Assembly (NCBI RefSeq): GCF_002929295.1
Contig: NZ_PJIM01000002.1
Coordinates: forward strand, 206,191-270,190
Origin: Arthrobacter sp. SX1312
Lineage (GTDB): Bacteria > Actinomycetota > Actinomycetes > Actinomycetales > Micrococcaceae
DNA length: 64,000 nucleotides
Direction: 5' to 3'
The notes beneath the pieces are model-generated. The model was not told the origin of the DNA. It did no database searches and saw only the letters and a program-made list of their open reading frames with translations. Every line of letters begins with the position of its first letter. Within the stretch, counting starts at the first letter, position 1. Made by a program: the position numbers and the translations under genes. This document shows positions 27,951 through 36,126 of the stretch, in pieces.

Positions 27951-28760
27951 GTGAAGATCGCCACCTGGAACGTCAATTCCCTCCGTGCCCGCGCCGACCG
28001 CGTCGAAGCCTGGCTGAACAGGTCCGACGTCGATGTCCTGGCCATCCAGGAGACGAAGTGCAAGGACGACAATTTCCCCTGGGAACTGTTCGAGAACAGC
28101 GGCTTCGAGGTGGCGCACTTCGGCCTCAGCCAGTGGAACGGCGTCGCCATCGCCTCACGCGTGGGGCTCGACGACGTCGAGCGGACCTTCCCCGGCCAGC
28201 CCCCCTTCGGCAAGCCGGGCGCGGACGAGGTGCAGGAGGCGCGGGCCATCGCGGCGACGTGCGGCGGGGTGCGGGTCTGGAGCCTGTACGTCCCGAACGG
28301 GCGGGCGCTCGACGACCCGCACATGCCGTACAAGATCAACTGGCTGGACACCCTCCGCGGTCACGCCCGGCAGTGGATCACCGACGACCCGGAGGCGCAG
28401 ATCGCCCTGATGGGCGACTGGAACATCGCACCGCAGGACGACGACGTCTGGGACATCGACCTGTTCGTGGACGGCGGCTACACGCATGTCAGCCCGGCCG
28501 AGCGTGCGGCGTTCCAGGCCTTCCTCGACGCCGGCTTCGCGGATCTCGCGCGCCCCTTCACCCCCGGCCCCGGCCTGTACACCTACTGGGACTACAAACA
28601 GCTCCGCTTCCCGAAGAAGGAGGGCATGCGCATCGACTTCGTCCTCGGCTCCCCCGCCCTGGCCGCCCGCGCGACCGACGCCTTCGTGGACCGGGAGGAG
28701 CGCAAGGGCAAGGGCGCCTCGGACCACGCCCCCGTCGTCGTGGAACTCAGCGGGCCGTGA
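27951..28760 (+). CDS. xthA: Exodeoxyribonuclease III (AP endonuclease)
   Basis: XthA cuts DNA at abasic sites and degrades 3' ends (EC 3.1.11.2) in base-excision repair. From GTG 27951, which is preceded by a GGGGG element, the product has 269 residues. Metal and catalytic motifs are KIATWNVNSLRAR at the start, LAIQETKCKDDNFP, MGDWNIAPQDDDVWD and the terminal GASDHAPVVVEL. The upstream ATG at 27909 would lie inside the nadE stop region and adds no family sequence. It overlaps the next gene by 4 bases. Confidence 0.96.
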   Translation: MKIATWNVNSLRARADRVEAWLNRSDVDVLAIQETKCKDDNFPWELFENSGFEVAHFGLSQWNGVAIASRVGLDDVERTFPGQPPFGKPGADEVQEARAIAATCGGVRVWSLYVPNGRALDDPHMPYKINWLDTLRGHARQWITDDPEAQIALMGDWNIAPQDDDVWDIDLFVDGGYTHVSPAERAAFQAFLDAGFADLARPFTPGPGLYTYWDYKQLRFPKKEGMRIDFVLGSPALAARATDAFVDREERKGKGASDHAPVVVELSGP

Positions 28761-29605
28761 GTCGGATGGGCGGCGTCATCCGACCGTTCCCGTACGTCTC
28801 CTACCTCCGCGTCTACGAGCCCCTCGACGCCTTCTCCGACGCCCAGCAGCTGGCGATCCTCGAACAGCGTGCCCGCGAACGGGAACTGACCGAGGAGATG
28901 GAGCACGAGCAGTCGCTGCGCCGCATCCTGCGCACCGTCTCGGACCCCTTCCCGCACCACGAATCCGACCTCGTGCGGGTCACCCACTTCCCCAGCCTGA
29001 ACGGCACGACGACGCCCTACTACTGCCCCAACCAGCTCGCCGTCCGCACCACGCTCGCGGCCGAGTCCCTGGACCAGAGCCTGCGCGGACCCCTGATCGA
29101 CGTCCTCGTGCCGGAGATCGCCCGTGAGGCGCACCAGGCCCGGCTGGACCCGGACACCTTCGCCGACTCGGTCGCGAAGCTCTACACGCGGTCGGCGACC
29201 TGGGGGGTGCCCTTCGCCTGGTTCGCCCTGATCCACGAGGACGATCTCACGGAGGTCGTCGAGGACGACGGGCGGGTCAGCACCGTCCGGATCACGGCAC
29301 GCATCGGTGACTGCATCGACCGCGGGCGCCGCTCGATCGCCCAGTTGGCCGTCGGCGCCCCGGAGATGGACCTGCTGGACGAACTCACGGAGATCGTCGA
29401 GTGGCTGGAGATCTTCCGGCGGGACGCCGTCGTCGAGGTGGACTACGGGCCCGTCGCGGACCGTGTCTTCCCGGACGACTCACCGATGGATGTGCGCCTC
29501 GGGATCGAGAGCCTGGCCGAGGCCGACATGATGGGTGCGGCCGCCTCCTACCGGCGCCTCGCGTCCCGGTGGATCCCGATCCGCCAGCTGGCCCGCGCCT
29601 CGTGA
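28757..29605 (+). CDS. Conserved hypothetical protein coupled to xthA
   Basis: I do not recognise a family. The product has 282 residues if it starts at GTG 28757, which overlaps the xthA stop as GTGA. ATG 28766 is a possible alternative. It is acidic, without signal peptide or membrane helix. It begins RPFPYVSYLRVYEPLDAF, has a predicted helix rich in Glu and Arg (AILEQRARERELTEEMEHEQ), and includes LYTRSATWGVPFAWFALIHE. The tight coupling hints at a role near DNA repair, but that is only context. Confidence 0.85.
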   Translation: MSRMGGVIRPFPYVSYLRVYEPLDAFSDAQQLAILEQRARERELTEEMEHEQSLRRILRTVSDPFPHHESDLVRVTHFPSLNGTTTPYYCPNQLAVRTTLAAESLDQSLRGPLIDVLVPEIAREAHQARLDPDTFADSVAKLYTRSATWGVPFAWFALIHEDDLTEVVEDDGRVSTVRITARIGDCIDRGRRSIAQLAVGAPEMDLLDELTEIVEWLEIFRRDAVVEVDYGPVADRVFPDDSPMDVRLGIESLAEADMMGAAASYRRLASRWIPIRQLARAS

Positions 29606-29653
29606 TCCGCACGGGATCGCGGCACCCGGCCCGCAGGCGGGCGACGGCGGTCC

Positions 29654-30664
29654 TCAGGCACTGACCGGCCCGGTCGTCTTCCGCTCCACGAGCGTGTGGG
29701 GTCGCGACGGCGGGTAGTCCGCCGGCTCGTTGCGCAGCAGCTCCCCGAGCAGGAGGTCCGCCGCGTAGGCGCCCTGGTCCTCGGGATCCTGCCGGATGGT
29801 CGTCAGGCCCATGGGCTCGGAGAACTCGTGGTCGTCGATGCCGATCACGGACAGCTCACCCGGGACGGCGACGCCGAGCTCCGCGGCGGCCTTCAGCACG
29901 CCGAATGCCATCTCGTCCGACGAGCAGAACACCGCCGTCGGCCGGTCCGCCGGATCGGCGAGCAGTTCCAGTGCCGACCGGCGGGAGGTGGCGAAGCGGA
30001 AGTCCCCGAACGCGGACCAGTCCTCGCGCACCGTCAGCCCGTGGTCCGTCATGGTCTGCTGGAAGGCCTGCTCCCGGAGGCGCGGCACTTCGAAGTCGAT
30101 GTCGAAGGACCCGCCGCCCCGCATGTGCGCGATCCGCGTATGGCCGAGCCCGATCAGGTACTCCACCGCGTCCCGTACCGCGCGGGCGTCGTCGATCCCG
30201 ACGTGCCGGACCCCCTCGACCGCACCGCCCACCATGATGTTCGGGTAGTCCAGCTGCTGGACGGCTGTCCGCTCCTCCTCGGTGAGGTGCATGCACATGA
30301 CCAGCAGCGCGTCGATCCGCTTGCGGAGGATGGAACGATGGAACACCCGGTCGCGGTTCACGCCCGCGCCCCCGAGGCTGAACAGGATGAGGTCGTACCC
30401 GGCCGCGCGCAACTGGCGATCCACGCCCTCCAGCACGGCGGAGAAGTACCAGCGGTCGATCACCGGGACGAGCACGCCCATGGCCATGGTGCGGCCCGAT
30501 GCGAGGCCGGAGGCAGCCGACGACGGGACATAGCCGAGCCTCTTCGCCTCCGCGGTGACCCGCGCCCGCGTGTCCTCGGCGACGCCCGGCAGCCCGCGCA
30601 GCGCGCGGGACACCGTGGCCGTCGATACCCCGAGGGACGCCGCGACGTCGTCGATGCTCGTCAC
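29654..30664 (-). CDS. LacI-family regulator of the aglEFG-like importer
   Basis: This 336-residue repressor has its HTH at the very N-terminus (SIDDVAASLGVSTATVSRAL), the hinge-side SAASGLASGRTMAMGVLVPV, and a sugar-binding core (TAVFCSSDEMAFGVLKAAAE and LSVIGIDDHEFSEPMGLTTI). It is the last gene of the importer operon, 3 bases behind the second permease. The palindromes at 34178-34189 and 34219-34230, upstream of the first gene, are the likely targets, giving negative feedback relieved by an alpha-glucoside. Confidence 0.93.
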   Translation of the reverse strand: MTSIDDVAASLGVSTATVSRALRGLPGVAEDTRARVTAEAKRLGYVPSSAASGLASGRTMAMGVLVPVIDRWYFSAVLEGVDRQLRAAGYDLILFSLGGAGVNRDRVFHRSILRKRIDALLVMCMHLTEEERTAVQQLDYPNIMVGGAVEGVRHVGIDDARAVRDAVEYLIGLGHTRIAHMRGGGSFDIDFEVPRLREQAFQQTMTDHGLTVREDWSAFGDFRFATSRRSALELLADPADRPTAVFCSSDEMAFGVLKAAAELGVAVPGELSVIGIDDHEFSEPMGLTTIRQDPEDQGAYAADLLLGELLRNEPADYPPSRPHTLVERKTTGPVSA

Positions 30665-30667
30665 CGG

Positions 30668-31630
30668 TCAGCCCTTCAGGCCACCGGCCAGCAGGCCCCG
30701 CACGAAGTACCGCTGGAGCCCGAAGAACACGGCGAGCGGGATGACCATGGAGACGAAGGCCCCCGCGGTCAACCGCTGCCACTCACCGCCGCGTGAGCCC
30801 TGGAGCTCGGCGAGCCGCTGGGTGATGGGCGCGACGTCGGCTCCGCCGCCCGAGAACACGAGGGCCACCAGCAGGTCGTTCCACAGCCACAGGAACTGGA
30901 AGATCCCGACCGAGGCCAGGGCGGGCGTGGCGAGCGGGACGACGATGCGCCAGAAGATGGTGCTGTGGCCGGCCCCGTCCACCCGCGCCGCCTCGATCAC
31001 CTCTCCCGGGATCTCGGAGATGAAATTGTGCAGGAGGAAGATCACCAGGGGCAGCCCGAAGATCGTGTGCGCGACCCAGAGCTGGGCGTAGGTGCCGCTG
31101 GGCAGGAGCTGGAACTCGCCGATCGTCAGGACCTTCGTGAAGAGCTGCAGGAGCGGGATGAGCGCCATCTGCAGGGGCACGATCTGCAGGGCGAAGACGA
31201 AGATGAAAAGCCCGTCCTTGCCGCGGAAGCGCCCCCACGCGAACATGTAGGCCGCCATCGCGCCGAGGACCAGCGTGAAGATGGTCCCGGGGATCACGAT
31301 CGCCAGGGAGTTGACGAAGTAGGACAGCAGGTTCGCCGACTGGCTGCCGCCGGGGCTGAGGACGTCCGCGTAGTTCTCCAGCGTCAGCTCGCGGTCGGTG
31401 AACACGTTCCACCAGCCGTTGCCCTTGATGTTGTCCTCGGGCCGGAAGGACGAGATGAACATGCCGAAGGTCGGGATGGTCCAGAGGACGGCGACGAAGA
31501 TGGCAGCGGCCGTGGCACCCCGGGACGTCAGCCTCTGCCTGACGCGCTTCTGCAGGGTAGGGCGGCCCCGCGTGGCGTCGTCCTCGACGTCCGGCAGGAG
31601 GTCCTTGTTCTCGAGGGGGACGGTGCTCAT
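30668..31630 (-). CDS. aglG: Alpha-glucoside-type ABC transporter permease (AglG-like)
   Basis: This 320-residue inner-membrane permease belongs to the CUT1 (MalG) class. It has six hydrophobic helices and the ATPase-contact EAA loop in IEAARVDGAGHSTIFWRIVV. Phrases such as LWTIPTFGMFISSFRPEDN, FQFLWLWNDLLVALVFSGG and the terminal LQRYFVRGLLAGGLKG closely recall AglG of alpha-glucoside importers. Its start overlaps the stop of the partner permease by 4 bases. No cognate ATPase is encoded in the operon, so a shared MsiK-type ATPase elsewhere is likely. Confidence 0.92.
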   Translation of the reverse strand: MSTVPLENKDLLPDVEDDATRGRPTLQKRVRQRLTSRGATAAAIFVAVLWTIPTFGMFISSFRPEDNIKGNGWWNVFTDRELTLENYADVLSPGGSQSANLLSYFVNSLAIVIPGTIFTLVLGAMAAYMFAWGRFRGKDGLFIFVFALQIVPLQMALIPLLQLFTKVLTIGEFQLLPSGTYAQLWVAHTIFGLPLVIFLLHNFISEIPGEVIEAARVDGAGHSTIFWRIVVPLATPALASVGIFQFLWLWNDLLVALVFSGGGADVAPITQRLAELQGSRGGEWQRLTAGAFVSMVIPLAVFFGLQRYFVRGLLAGGLKG

Positions 31631-32592
31631 CGGATTTCCTTCTGCTTGCGGAGAAGCCGGGCGTTGTACACGACCACCGGCATCACCATCAGGAAGAGGA
31701 CCAGGGCCAGCGCTGCGCCGCGGCCCGGCTCACCTGCCCGGAAGGCCTGCGTGTACATCTCGTTGGCGACCACGGACGTCTCGTACTGTCCTGCGGTCAT
31801 GGTCCGGACGATGTCGAAGACCTTCAGCGTCCCGATCGTGATGGTCGTGACGACGACGATCAGCGAGCCGCGGATGGTGGGGATGGTGACGTTGCGGAAC
31901 TGCTGCCACGCACTGGCGCCGTCGAGCCGTGCGGCTTCCACGATCTCGGTCGGGATGCCCTTGATGGCGGCCGAGAGCACCACCATGGCGAAGCCGGTCT
32001 GGATCCAGATCATGACGGCGATCAGGAAGAACGTGTTCTCGGGGGCGTCGAGGAGGAACTGCTTGGGTTCCTGGCCGAACCAGACGAGGACCTGGTTCAT
32101 CAGGCCGATCTGGTCCTGTTCGGGGCCCTTGTAGGCGTACATGAAGCGCCAGATGACACCGGCGCCGACGAAGGAGATCGCCATGGGCATGAACACCAGC
32201 GACTTGAGCACCTTCTCCCCGCGCGCCCGGTCGATGAAGACCGCGTAGGCCAGACCGATCGAGGACGCCAGCAGCGGGACGATGACGACCCAGATCACGG
32301 TGTTGCGCAGGGTGACCAGCGCCTCGGGCTGCGTGAACATCCAGACGAAGTTGTCGAGCCCCACGAATTCGCCGTTGCGGCCGGTCAGGGAGAGGTACGA
32401 GGTCTGCAGCGCGGGGAACACGAGCCCGACGGCGAGGAGGATCAGGGCCGGCGCGAGGAAGCCCGCGATCTGGACCTTCTCCCGCCCGGTCTTGGGGGCC
32501 CGGTCCACCACCAGCATGATGAGCCCGATGATGGCGGCGAAGACGGCGAGCCCCACCACCACCTGTAAACCTTTGTCTGCAATTTCTTCCAC
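31627..32592 (-). CDS. aglF: Alpha-glucoside-type ABC transporter permease (AglF-like)
   Basis: This 321-residue permease of the MalF class begins at GTG 32592, chosen because AGGAGG lies 8 bases upstream and the upstream codons are not family sequence. It has an N-terminal membrane helix followed by the transport core: VFMPMAISFVGAGVIWRFMY, WIQTGFAMVVLSAAIKGIP, then the EAA loop EIVEAARLDGASAWQQFRNV. These match the AglF subgroup that imports alpha-glucosides such as sucrose, maltose or trehalose. It partners AglG and receives substrate from the lipoprotein at 32724. Confidence 0.92.
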   Translation of the reverse strand: MEEIADKGLQVVVGLAVFAAIIGLIMLVVDRAPKTGREKVQIAGFLAPALILLAVGLVFPALQTSYLSLTGRNGEFVGLDNFVWMFTQPEALVTLRNTVIWVVIVPLLASSIGLAYAVFIDRARGEKVLKSLVFMPMAISFVGAGVIWRFMYAYKGPEQDQIGLMNQVLVWFGQEPKQFLLDAPENTFFLIAVMIWIQTGFAMVVLSAAIKGIPTEIVEAARLDGASAWQQFRNVTIPTIRGSLIVVVTTITIGTLKVFDIVRTMTAGQYETSVVANEMYTQAFRAGEPGRGAALALVLFLMVMPVVVYNARLLRKQKEIR

Positions 32593-32639
32593 AGCCCAGC
32601 CTCCTGGCGTGCTCTTGGAACGTGAATGGGGAGGCGGCG

Positions 32640-32713
32640 GAGCGGGGAGGGCCGCGAGCACGGTCCTCCCCGCTCCACCGAAGGTCCGCGGGCACCCCGG
32701 CGGGGGTGCCCGC
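32640..32713 (-). promoter_or_regulatory. Tandem stem-loops between aglE-like and aglF-like genes
   Basis: Two separate hairpins fill the 131-base gap. The first on the message has arms 32703-32713 and 32688-32698 (11 bp, 4-base loop). The second has arms 32665-32675 and 32640-32650 (11 bp, 14-base loop). They begin 10 bases past the binding-protein stop and probably enrich binding-protein message over permease message. Confidence 0.7.
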
Positions 32714-32723
32714 TGCTACCGGG

Positions 32724-34076
32724 CTAGGACGCGGGCCAGCTGTCCTCGACGCTCTGGGTGACTTCCTCGGTCGAGGAGCCGTTGATCCAGTTGACGATGC
32801 CGCTCCAGAAGGAGTTCGCGCCGACGGCACCCGGCATCAGGTCGGATCCGTCGAAACGGAAGACCGTGTTCGGGTCCTGCAGCAACTCGATGGACTGGCG
32901 GTCCAGGTCGGACTCCGCGAGCTCGGGGTCCAGTCCCTTGTTCGCGCTGATCGCACCACCCTGGGAGACGCGGGCGTTGGCGAACTCGGCGGTCGCCAGG
33001 TACGCCTGCAGCGCCTGGACCTCGGGACGGTCCGCGTACGCACCGATCAGTTCCCCGCCGCCGGTGATCGCCGTGCCCTGGGCCGCGTCGATCGGCGGGG
33101 TCATGAAGGCCCAGACGTCGCCGTCCTCGGCGACGTTGGTGCCCTCGGGCCAGTTCACGGCCTGGAAGGACGCCTGGTGGTGCATGGCGCACTGGCTGTC
33201 CAGGACGGGCTGGCCGGCCTCCGCGAACGGCGTCGAGAGGATCGACCGGACGTCGCCGAAGCCGCCGTTGACGAACTCGTCGTTCTTCAGGATGTCGCCG
33301 ACGCGGTCGAAGGAGTCGACGATCCTGGGATCGTCGAACGGGATCTCGTGCGTGACCCACTGGTCGTACACCTCGGGGCCGTGCTCGCGCAGGACGGCGT
33401 CCTCCACCCAGTCGGTGCCCGGCCATCCGGTGGCTTCACCCGACTCGAAGCCGGCGCACCAGGGCTTCATGTCGCCCTCGCCGGCGATCTTCTCGGTCAG
33501 CTCGGTCATCTCGTCCCAGGTGGTGGGGACGTCCCAGCCCTTCTCCTCGAACGTGGCCGGCACGTACCAGACGTAGCCCTTCACGTTGGCGAGCATCGGG
33601 GCTGCGTAGAACGTTCCGTCGACGGTGCCGTAGTTCTTCCAGTCCTCCGACCACCCCTCGTCCACGAGATCGGAAACCTCCTGGGGTGCCGGCTTGAGGA
33701 ACCCGGCCTGCGCCTGGGCTGCGAGCAGTCCGGGCTGCGGGAAGATCGCGAGGTCCGGCGCCGTGCCGCCCTGGGCCCGGACACCGATCTGCGTCTCGAA
33801 CTCCTTGGAGCCCTCGTAGGCCACCTCGATGCCGGTGCACTCGGAGAAGTCCGCCCAGGAGTTCTCGAGCCGCTCGGCCTCGATGTCGACGATCGTCGAG
33901 TAGACGCTGACCTCGGCGCCGTCGAAGGTGCCGTAGGACTCGTAGGCGGCGCAGTCCGCGTCACCCGATCCTCCCGCGCTGTCCGAGCCTTCCGAACCAC
34001 AGCCGGCAAGTGCGAGAAGGGAAACACTGAGTGCTGCAACGGGCAGCACGAATTTCCGTGAGCGAATATTCGCCAT
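32724..34076 (-). CDS. aglE: Extracellular sugar-binding lipoprotein (AglE-like)
   Basis: This 450-residue receptor of a CUT1 importer has a lipoprotein signal ending in SVSLLALAGC. The binding fold follows with DGAEVSVYSTIVDIEAERLE, AQGGTAPDLAIFPQPGLLA, VKGYVWYVPATFEEKGWDVP and DVWAFMTPPIDAAQGTAITG. The overall pattern fits AglE-type alpha-glucoside receptors. It is the first gene of the operon; its promoter region (34077-34256) contains two GCGC-centred operators. The ligand is inferred from the family of the permeases, since no alpha-glucosidase gene is adjacent. Confidence 0.9.
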   Translation of the reverse strand: MANIRSRKFVLPVAALSVSLLALAGCGSEGSDSAGGSGDADCAAYESYGTFDGAEVSVYSTIVDIEAERLENSWADFSECTGIEVAYEGSKEFETQIGVRAQGGTAPDLAIFPQPGLLAAQAQAGFLKPAPQEVSDLVDEGWSEDWKNYGTVDGTFYAAPMLANVKGYVWYVPATFEEKGWDVPTTWDEMTELTEKIAGEGDMKPWCAGFESGEATGWPGTDWVEDAVLREHGPEVYDQWVTHEIPFDDPRIVDSFDRVGDILKNDEFVNGGFGDVRSILSTPFAEAGQPVLDSQCAMHHQASFQAVNWPEGTNVAEDGDVWAFMTPPIDAAQGTAITGGGELIGAYADRPEVQALQAYLATAEFANARVSQGGAISANKGLDPELAESDLDRQSIELLQDPNTVFRFDGSDLMPGAVGANSFWSGIVNWINGSSTEEVTQSVEDSWPAS

Positions 34077-34177
34077 TGAAACAGACTCCTTTGTCTGGCG
34101 GTACGTCTACGTACGGGCGTGCGCCTGGACGCGCCAGGACCCGGGGAAGTTCCGCCTCACTGATTGGTATCGCAACA

Positions 34178-34189
34178 GTAAGCGCTTAC
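34178..34189. promoter_or_regulatory. Perfect 12-bp LacI-type operator
   Basis: GTAAGCGCTTAC is a perfect palindrome with the GCGC centre typical of MalR/LacI-family operators. It lies about 100 bases upstream of the aglE-like start, in its promoter region, and is the prime candidate site for the LacI regulator encoded at the end of the operon. Confidence 0.75.
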
Positions 34190-34218
34190 ATAATGCGTCA
34201 CAAGCATCCCGGACGCCT

Positions 34219-34230
34219 GAGCGCTTTCGA
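34219..34230. promoter_or_regulatory. Second, imperfect LacI-type operator
   Basis: TGAGCGCTTTCG shares the AGCGCT core with the site at 34178 but has weaker symmetry. Two sites about 40 bases apart (centre to centre), near four helical turns, would permit cooperative or looped binding by the LacI regulator. Confidence 0.5.
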
Positions 34231-34256
34231 TACCGAAATGTGATCCACTGCACTAC

Positions 34257-34907
34257 TCAGGCGACGCGGTCGGCCCGCGAGAACCGGACCCGCGCCCCAG
34301 ATCTGATACTGATCAGCACCGGCGTACGGTAGCCGGTGACCCGGTCCAGTGCCTCGACGAGACGCGAGACGTCAGCGGCGACCGCGTACGCGGGCACGCC
34401 CTTGCGGGGGAACACCTGGACACGCAGGCCCGGCACGCCCCGGACCCGCCAGGTGCTGACGGAGGCGGCGGCGAGATCGGGCCGTTCCAGGAGCGCGGCC
34501 TTGAGCGCCTGCTCGGCGGCGGCGGCCGTGATCGTCACCGTCCCGACGGCATCGGTGCCGCCGGGACCACCCGGATCACCGACGGCGGGGGTGCGGGGGT
34601 CCTCCGTGGACGCGAAGATGCCCGTCCTCCCCCTCCCCTGTGCCGTGATCCAGAGGACGAGCAGCACGATCAGCAGCAGCAGGACCGCCGCCAGCGCCAG
34701 CCACAACCAGGTGTCCTCCTGGCCGTCGGGGGTGGTCCGCGTCCGGGCGCCGTCGAGGGCCTCGCCGACCCGCGGCGCCGCGGCGGCCCACCAGGAGGCG
34801 ACGGCCGGCACGGTCAGGAGCGCGAGTCCCGCGGCCCCCGCCGCCAGCGCGAGGAGCCCGACGACGGCGAGCACCCACCGGTTGAGTCCCCGTGGTGTCG
34901 TGTTCAC
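34257..34907 (-). CDS. Membrane protein at end of Asp23 operon
   Basis: This 216-residue protein from GTG 34907 has two membrane helices: WVLAVVGLLALAAGAAGLAL near the N-terminus, and WLWLALAAVLLLLIVLLVLW near residue 75. A soluble C-terminal domain follows (VTITAAAAEQALKAALLERP and RVRGVPGLRVQVFPRKGVPA) that resembles the alkaline-shock/amphipathic-pore-like domain found in such operons. Its start overlaps the previous stop by 4 bases (GTGA). The function is unknown; it probably acts at the inner face of the envelope with the Asp23 proteins. Confidence 0.85.
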   Translation of the reverse strand: MNTTPRGLNRWVLAVVGLLALAAGAAGLALLTVPAVASWWAAAAPRVGEALDGARTRTTPDGQEDTWLWLALAAVLLLLIVLLVLWITAQGRGRTGIFASTEDPRTPAVGDPGGPGGTDAVGTVTITAAAAEQALKAALLERPDLAAASVSTWRVRGVPGLRVQVFPRKGVPAYAVAADVSRLVEALDRVTGYRTPVLISIRSGARVRFSRADRVA

Positions 34908-35506
34908 TGGCCGATCACCCCCGAGTCCGCCACGACGACGGCGATCCGCGGTTCGGGGTCGACACTCGATCGGCGGAGGTCGTCCGCGACCGCCGCCCGG
35001 ACGGCCTCCGCGTCGACCGGGATCCCGGACGTCGGCCGGACCTGCACCCTGACCAGGGTGCGTCCCACCGTGACGAGGACCTGCTCCGGCCCCACCCCTG
35101 CGGCGATCCGCGCCCTGCGGGCGAGCGACGACGCCACGACCTCGGCGTCGACGACGACCGCCGCACGCCCGTTCGGGATGGCGTAGCGGGCCTGCCTGCC
35201 CGGGAGGACGGCGAGCAGGACCAGCAGCAAACCGATGACGAGCAGCAGGACGGAACCCGCTCCGAGCAGGGACGCGGGCACGCCGTCGGGCAGGGCGCCG
35301 AGCCACGCCGCCGCGGCGTCCAGGTCGAGCAGGAACGGCTCGTCCCCCACGGCCTGCAGGACGGCCTCGAACAGCAGGACGAGGCAACCCACGATCAGCA
35401 GTGCCGCGGTCACCACGGAGGCCGCGGCGCGGGAGGAGTGCAGTTCGCGGCGCACGAGGCGCGCGGTACTGGACGGCGTCGACCGATCGGGCAGATCCGT
35501 AGTCAT
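34904..35506 (-). CDS. DUF6286-like membrane protein
   Basis: This 200-residue protein from ATG 35506 has two hydrophobic segments (ASVVTAALLIVGCLVLLFEA and ASLLGAGSVLLLVIGLLLVL) followed by a soluble domain beginning RQARYAIPNGRAAVVVDAEV. The domain resembles the Asp23-associated DUF6286 proteins of actinobacteria. It overlaps both neighbours by 4 bases, so all members of the operon are translationally coupled. The role is probably in envelope stress or homeostasis, inferred from Asp23 context. Confidence 0.85.
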   Translation of the reverse strand: MTTDLPDRSTPSSTARLVRRELHSSRAAASVVTAALLIVGCLVLLFEAVLQAVGDEPFLLDLDAAAAWLGALPDGVPASLLGAGSVLLLVIGLLLVLLAVLPGRQARYAIPNGRAAVVVDAEVVASSLARRARIAAGVGPEQVLVTVGRTLVRVQVRPTSGIPVDAEAVRAAVADDLRRSSVDPEPRIAVVVADSGVIGQ

Positions 35507-35931
35507 CGGACCCTCACCCCCCTGGTGACGGTGCTGCCGATGATGCGGATGTCGACCCGGCTGAGCCGCGCCCCCGTGAGCTCCTCGACCCGCTCGAGGA
35601 TCGGGGACCGCGCAGCGTCCGCCCGAGCCCACAACGGGCCGCCGAACGTCCCGACGACGTCGGGTTCCCGCACCACACGGGCCAGCGGCGGCACGGGCAG
35701 TGGCAGCGAGAGCAGGAGCGCGAGGAGACCGTGGTCGTCGGAAAAAGCCGCACGGACCTGGTCGGGCGGAACGCCGAGCACGTCCGCGGCAACCGCCCGC
35801 GCGGTGCTGGAGAGCGCCTGCGTGGTGATGCGGTTGTGGCCGGCGAGGGACGGTCCGGGAGGACGCCCGGGGACAGCCGCCATCGGCTGGATGTGCTGCG
35901 GGAGGCGCGCCGGGACGGGCTCGGTGGTCAC
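35503..35931 (-). CDS. Asp23-operon small protein, function unknown
   Basis: This 142-residue soluble protein begins MTTEPVPARLPQHIQPMAAV. A block of hydrophobic and proline residues (LLALLLSLPLPVPPLARVV) is too short and interrupted to be a sure membrane helix. The C-terminal part, LTGARLSRVDIRIIGSTVTR, looks like a beta-rich end of the kind seen in Asp23-linked proteins. Four-base overlaps join it to the genes on both sides. I cannot assign a function beyond membership of the operon. Confidence 0.82.
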   Translation of the reverse strand: MTTEPVPARLPQHIQPMAAVPGRPPGPSLAGHNRITTQALSSTARAVAADVLGVPPDQVRAAFSDDHGLLALLLSLPLPVPPLARVVREPDVVGTFGGPLWARADAARSPILERVEELTGARLSRVDIRIIGSTVTRGVRVR

Positions 35932-36119
35932 GACGACGAGCGGCGGCCGGACAGGGCGTCGAAGACGCCGCGCAGGTCGAGCTTGCCCTCGATGATGCGC
36001 CCCACGACGGCCCCGCAGAGCACCAGGAGGAACGTCAGGAGAAAGCCCCAGAAGCCGAAGATGAGCGCCGCGAAGGCGAGGACCGCTCCGGCGGCCATGC
36101 CGACGATGGTGGGGTTCAT
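35928..36119 (-). CDS. DUF2273 small membrane protein
   Basis: This 63-residue protein from ATG 36119 is made of two hydrophobic helices (MAAGAVLAFAALIFGFWGFL and LLTFLLVLCGAVVGRIIEGK) and a short basic tail. This is the hallmark of DUF2273 proteins (AmaP/YtxH-neighbour type), which sit with Asp23 proteins and may anchor them to the membrane. It overlaps the next gene by 4 bases and starts 7 bases after the Asp23 stop. Confidence 0.9.
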   Translation of the reverse strand: MNPTIVGMAAGAVLAFAALIFGFWGFLLTFLLVLCGAVVGRIIEGKLDLRGVFDALSGRRSSS

Positions 36120-36126
36120 GGGTGCC

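Noticed and set aside
29606-29653. GCCCGC/GCGGGC palindrome between convergent genes as a terminator
   Set aside because: The loop would be only two bases, leaving at best a weak 5-bp stem; too little to call.
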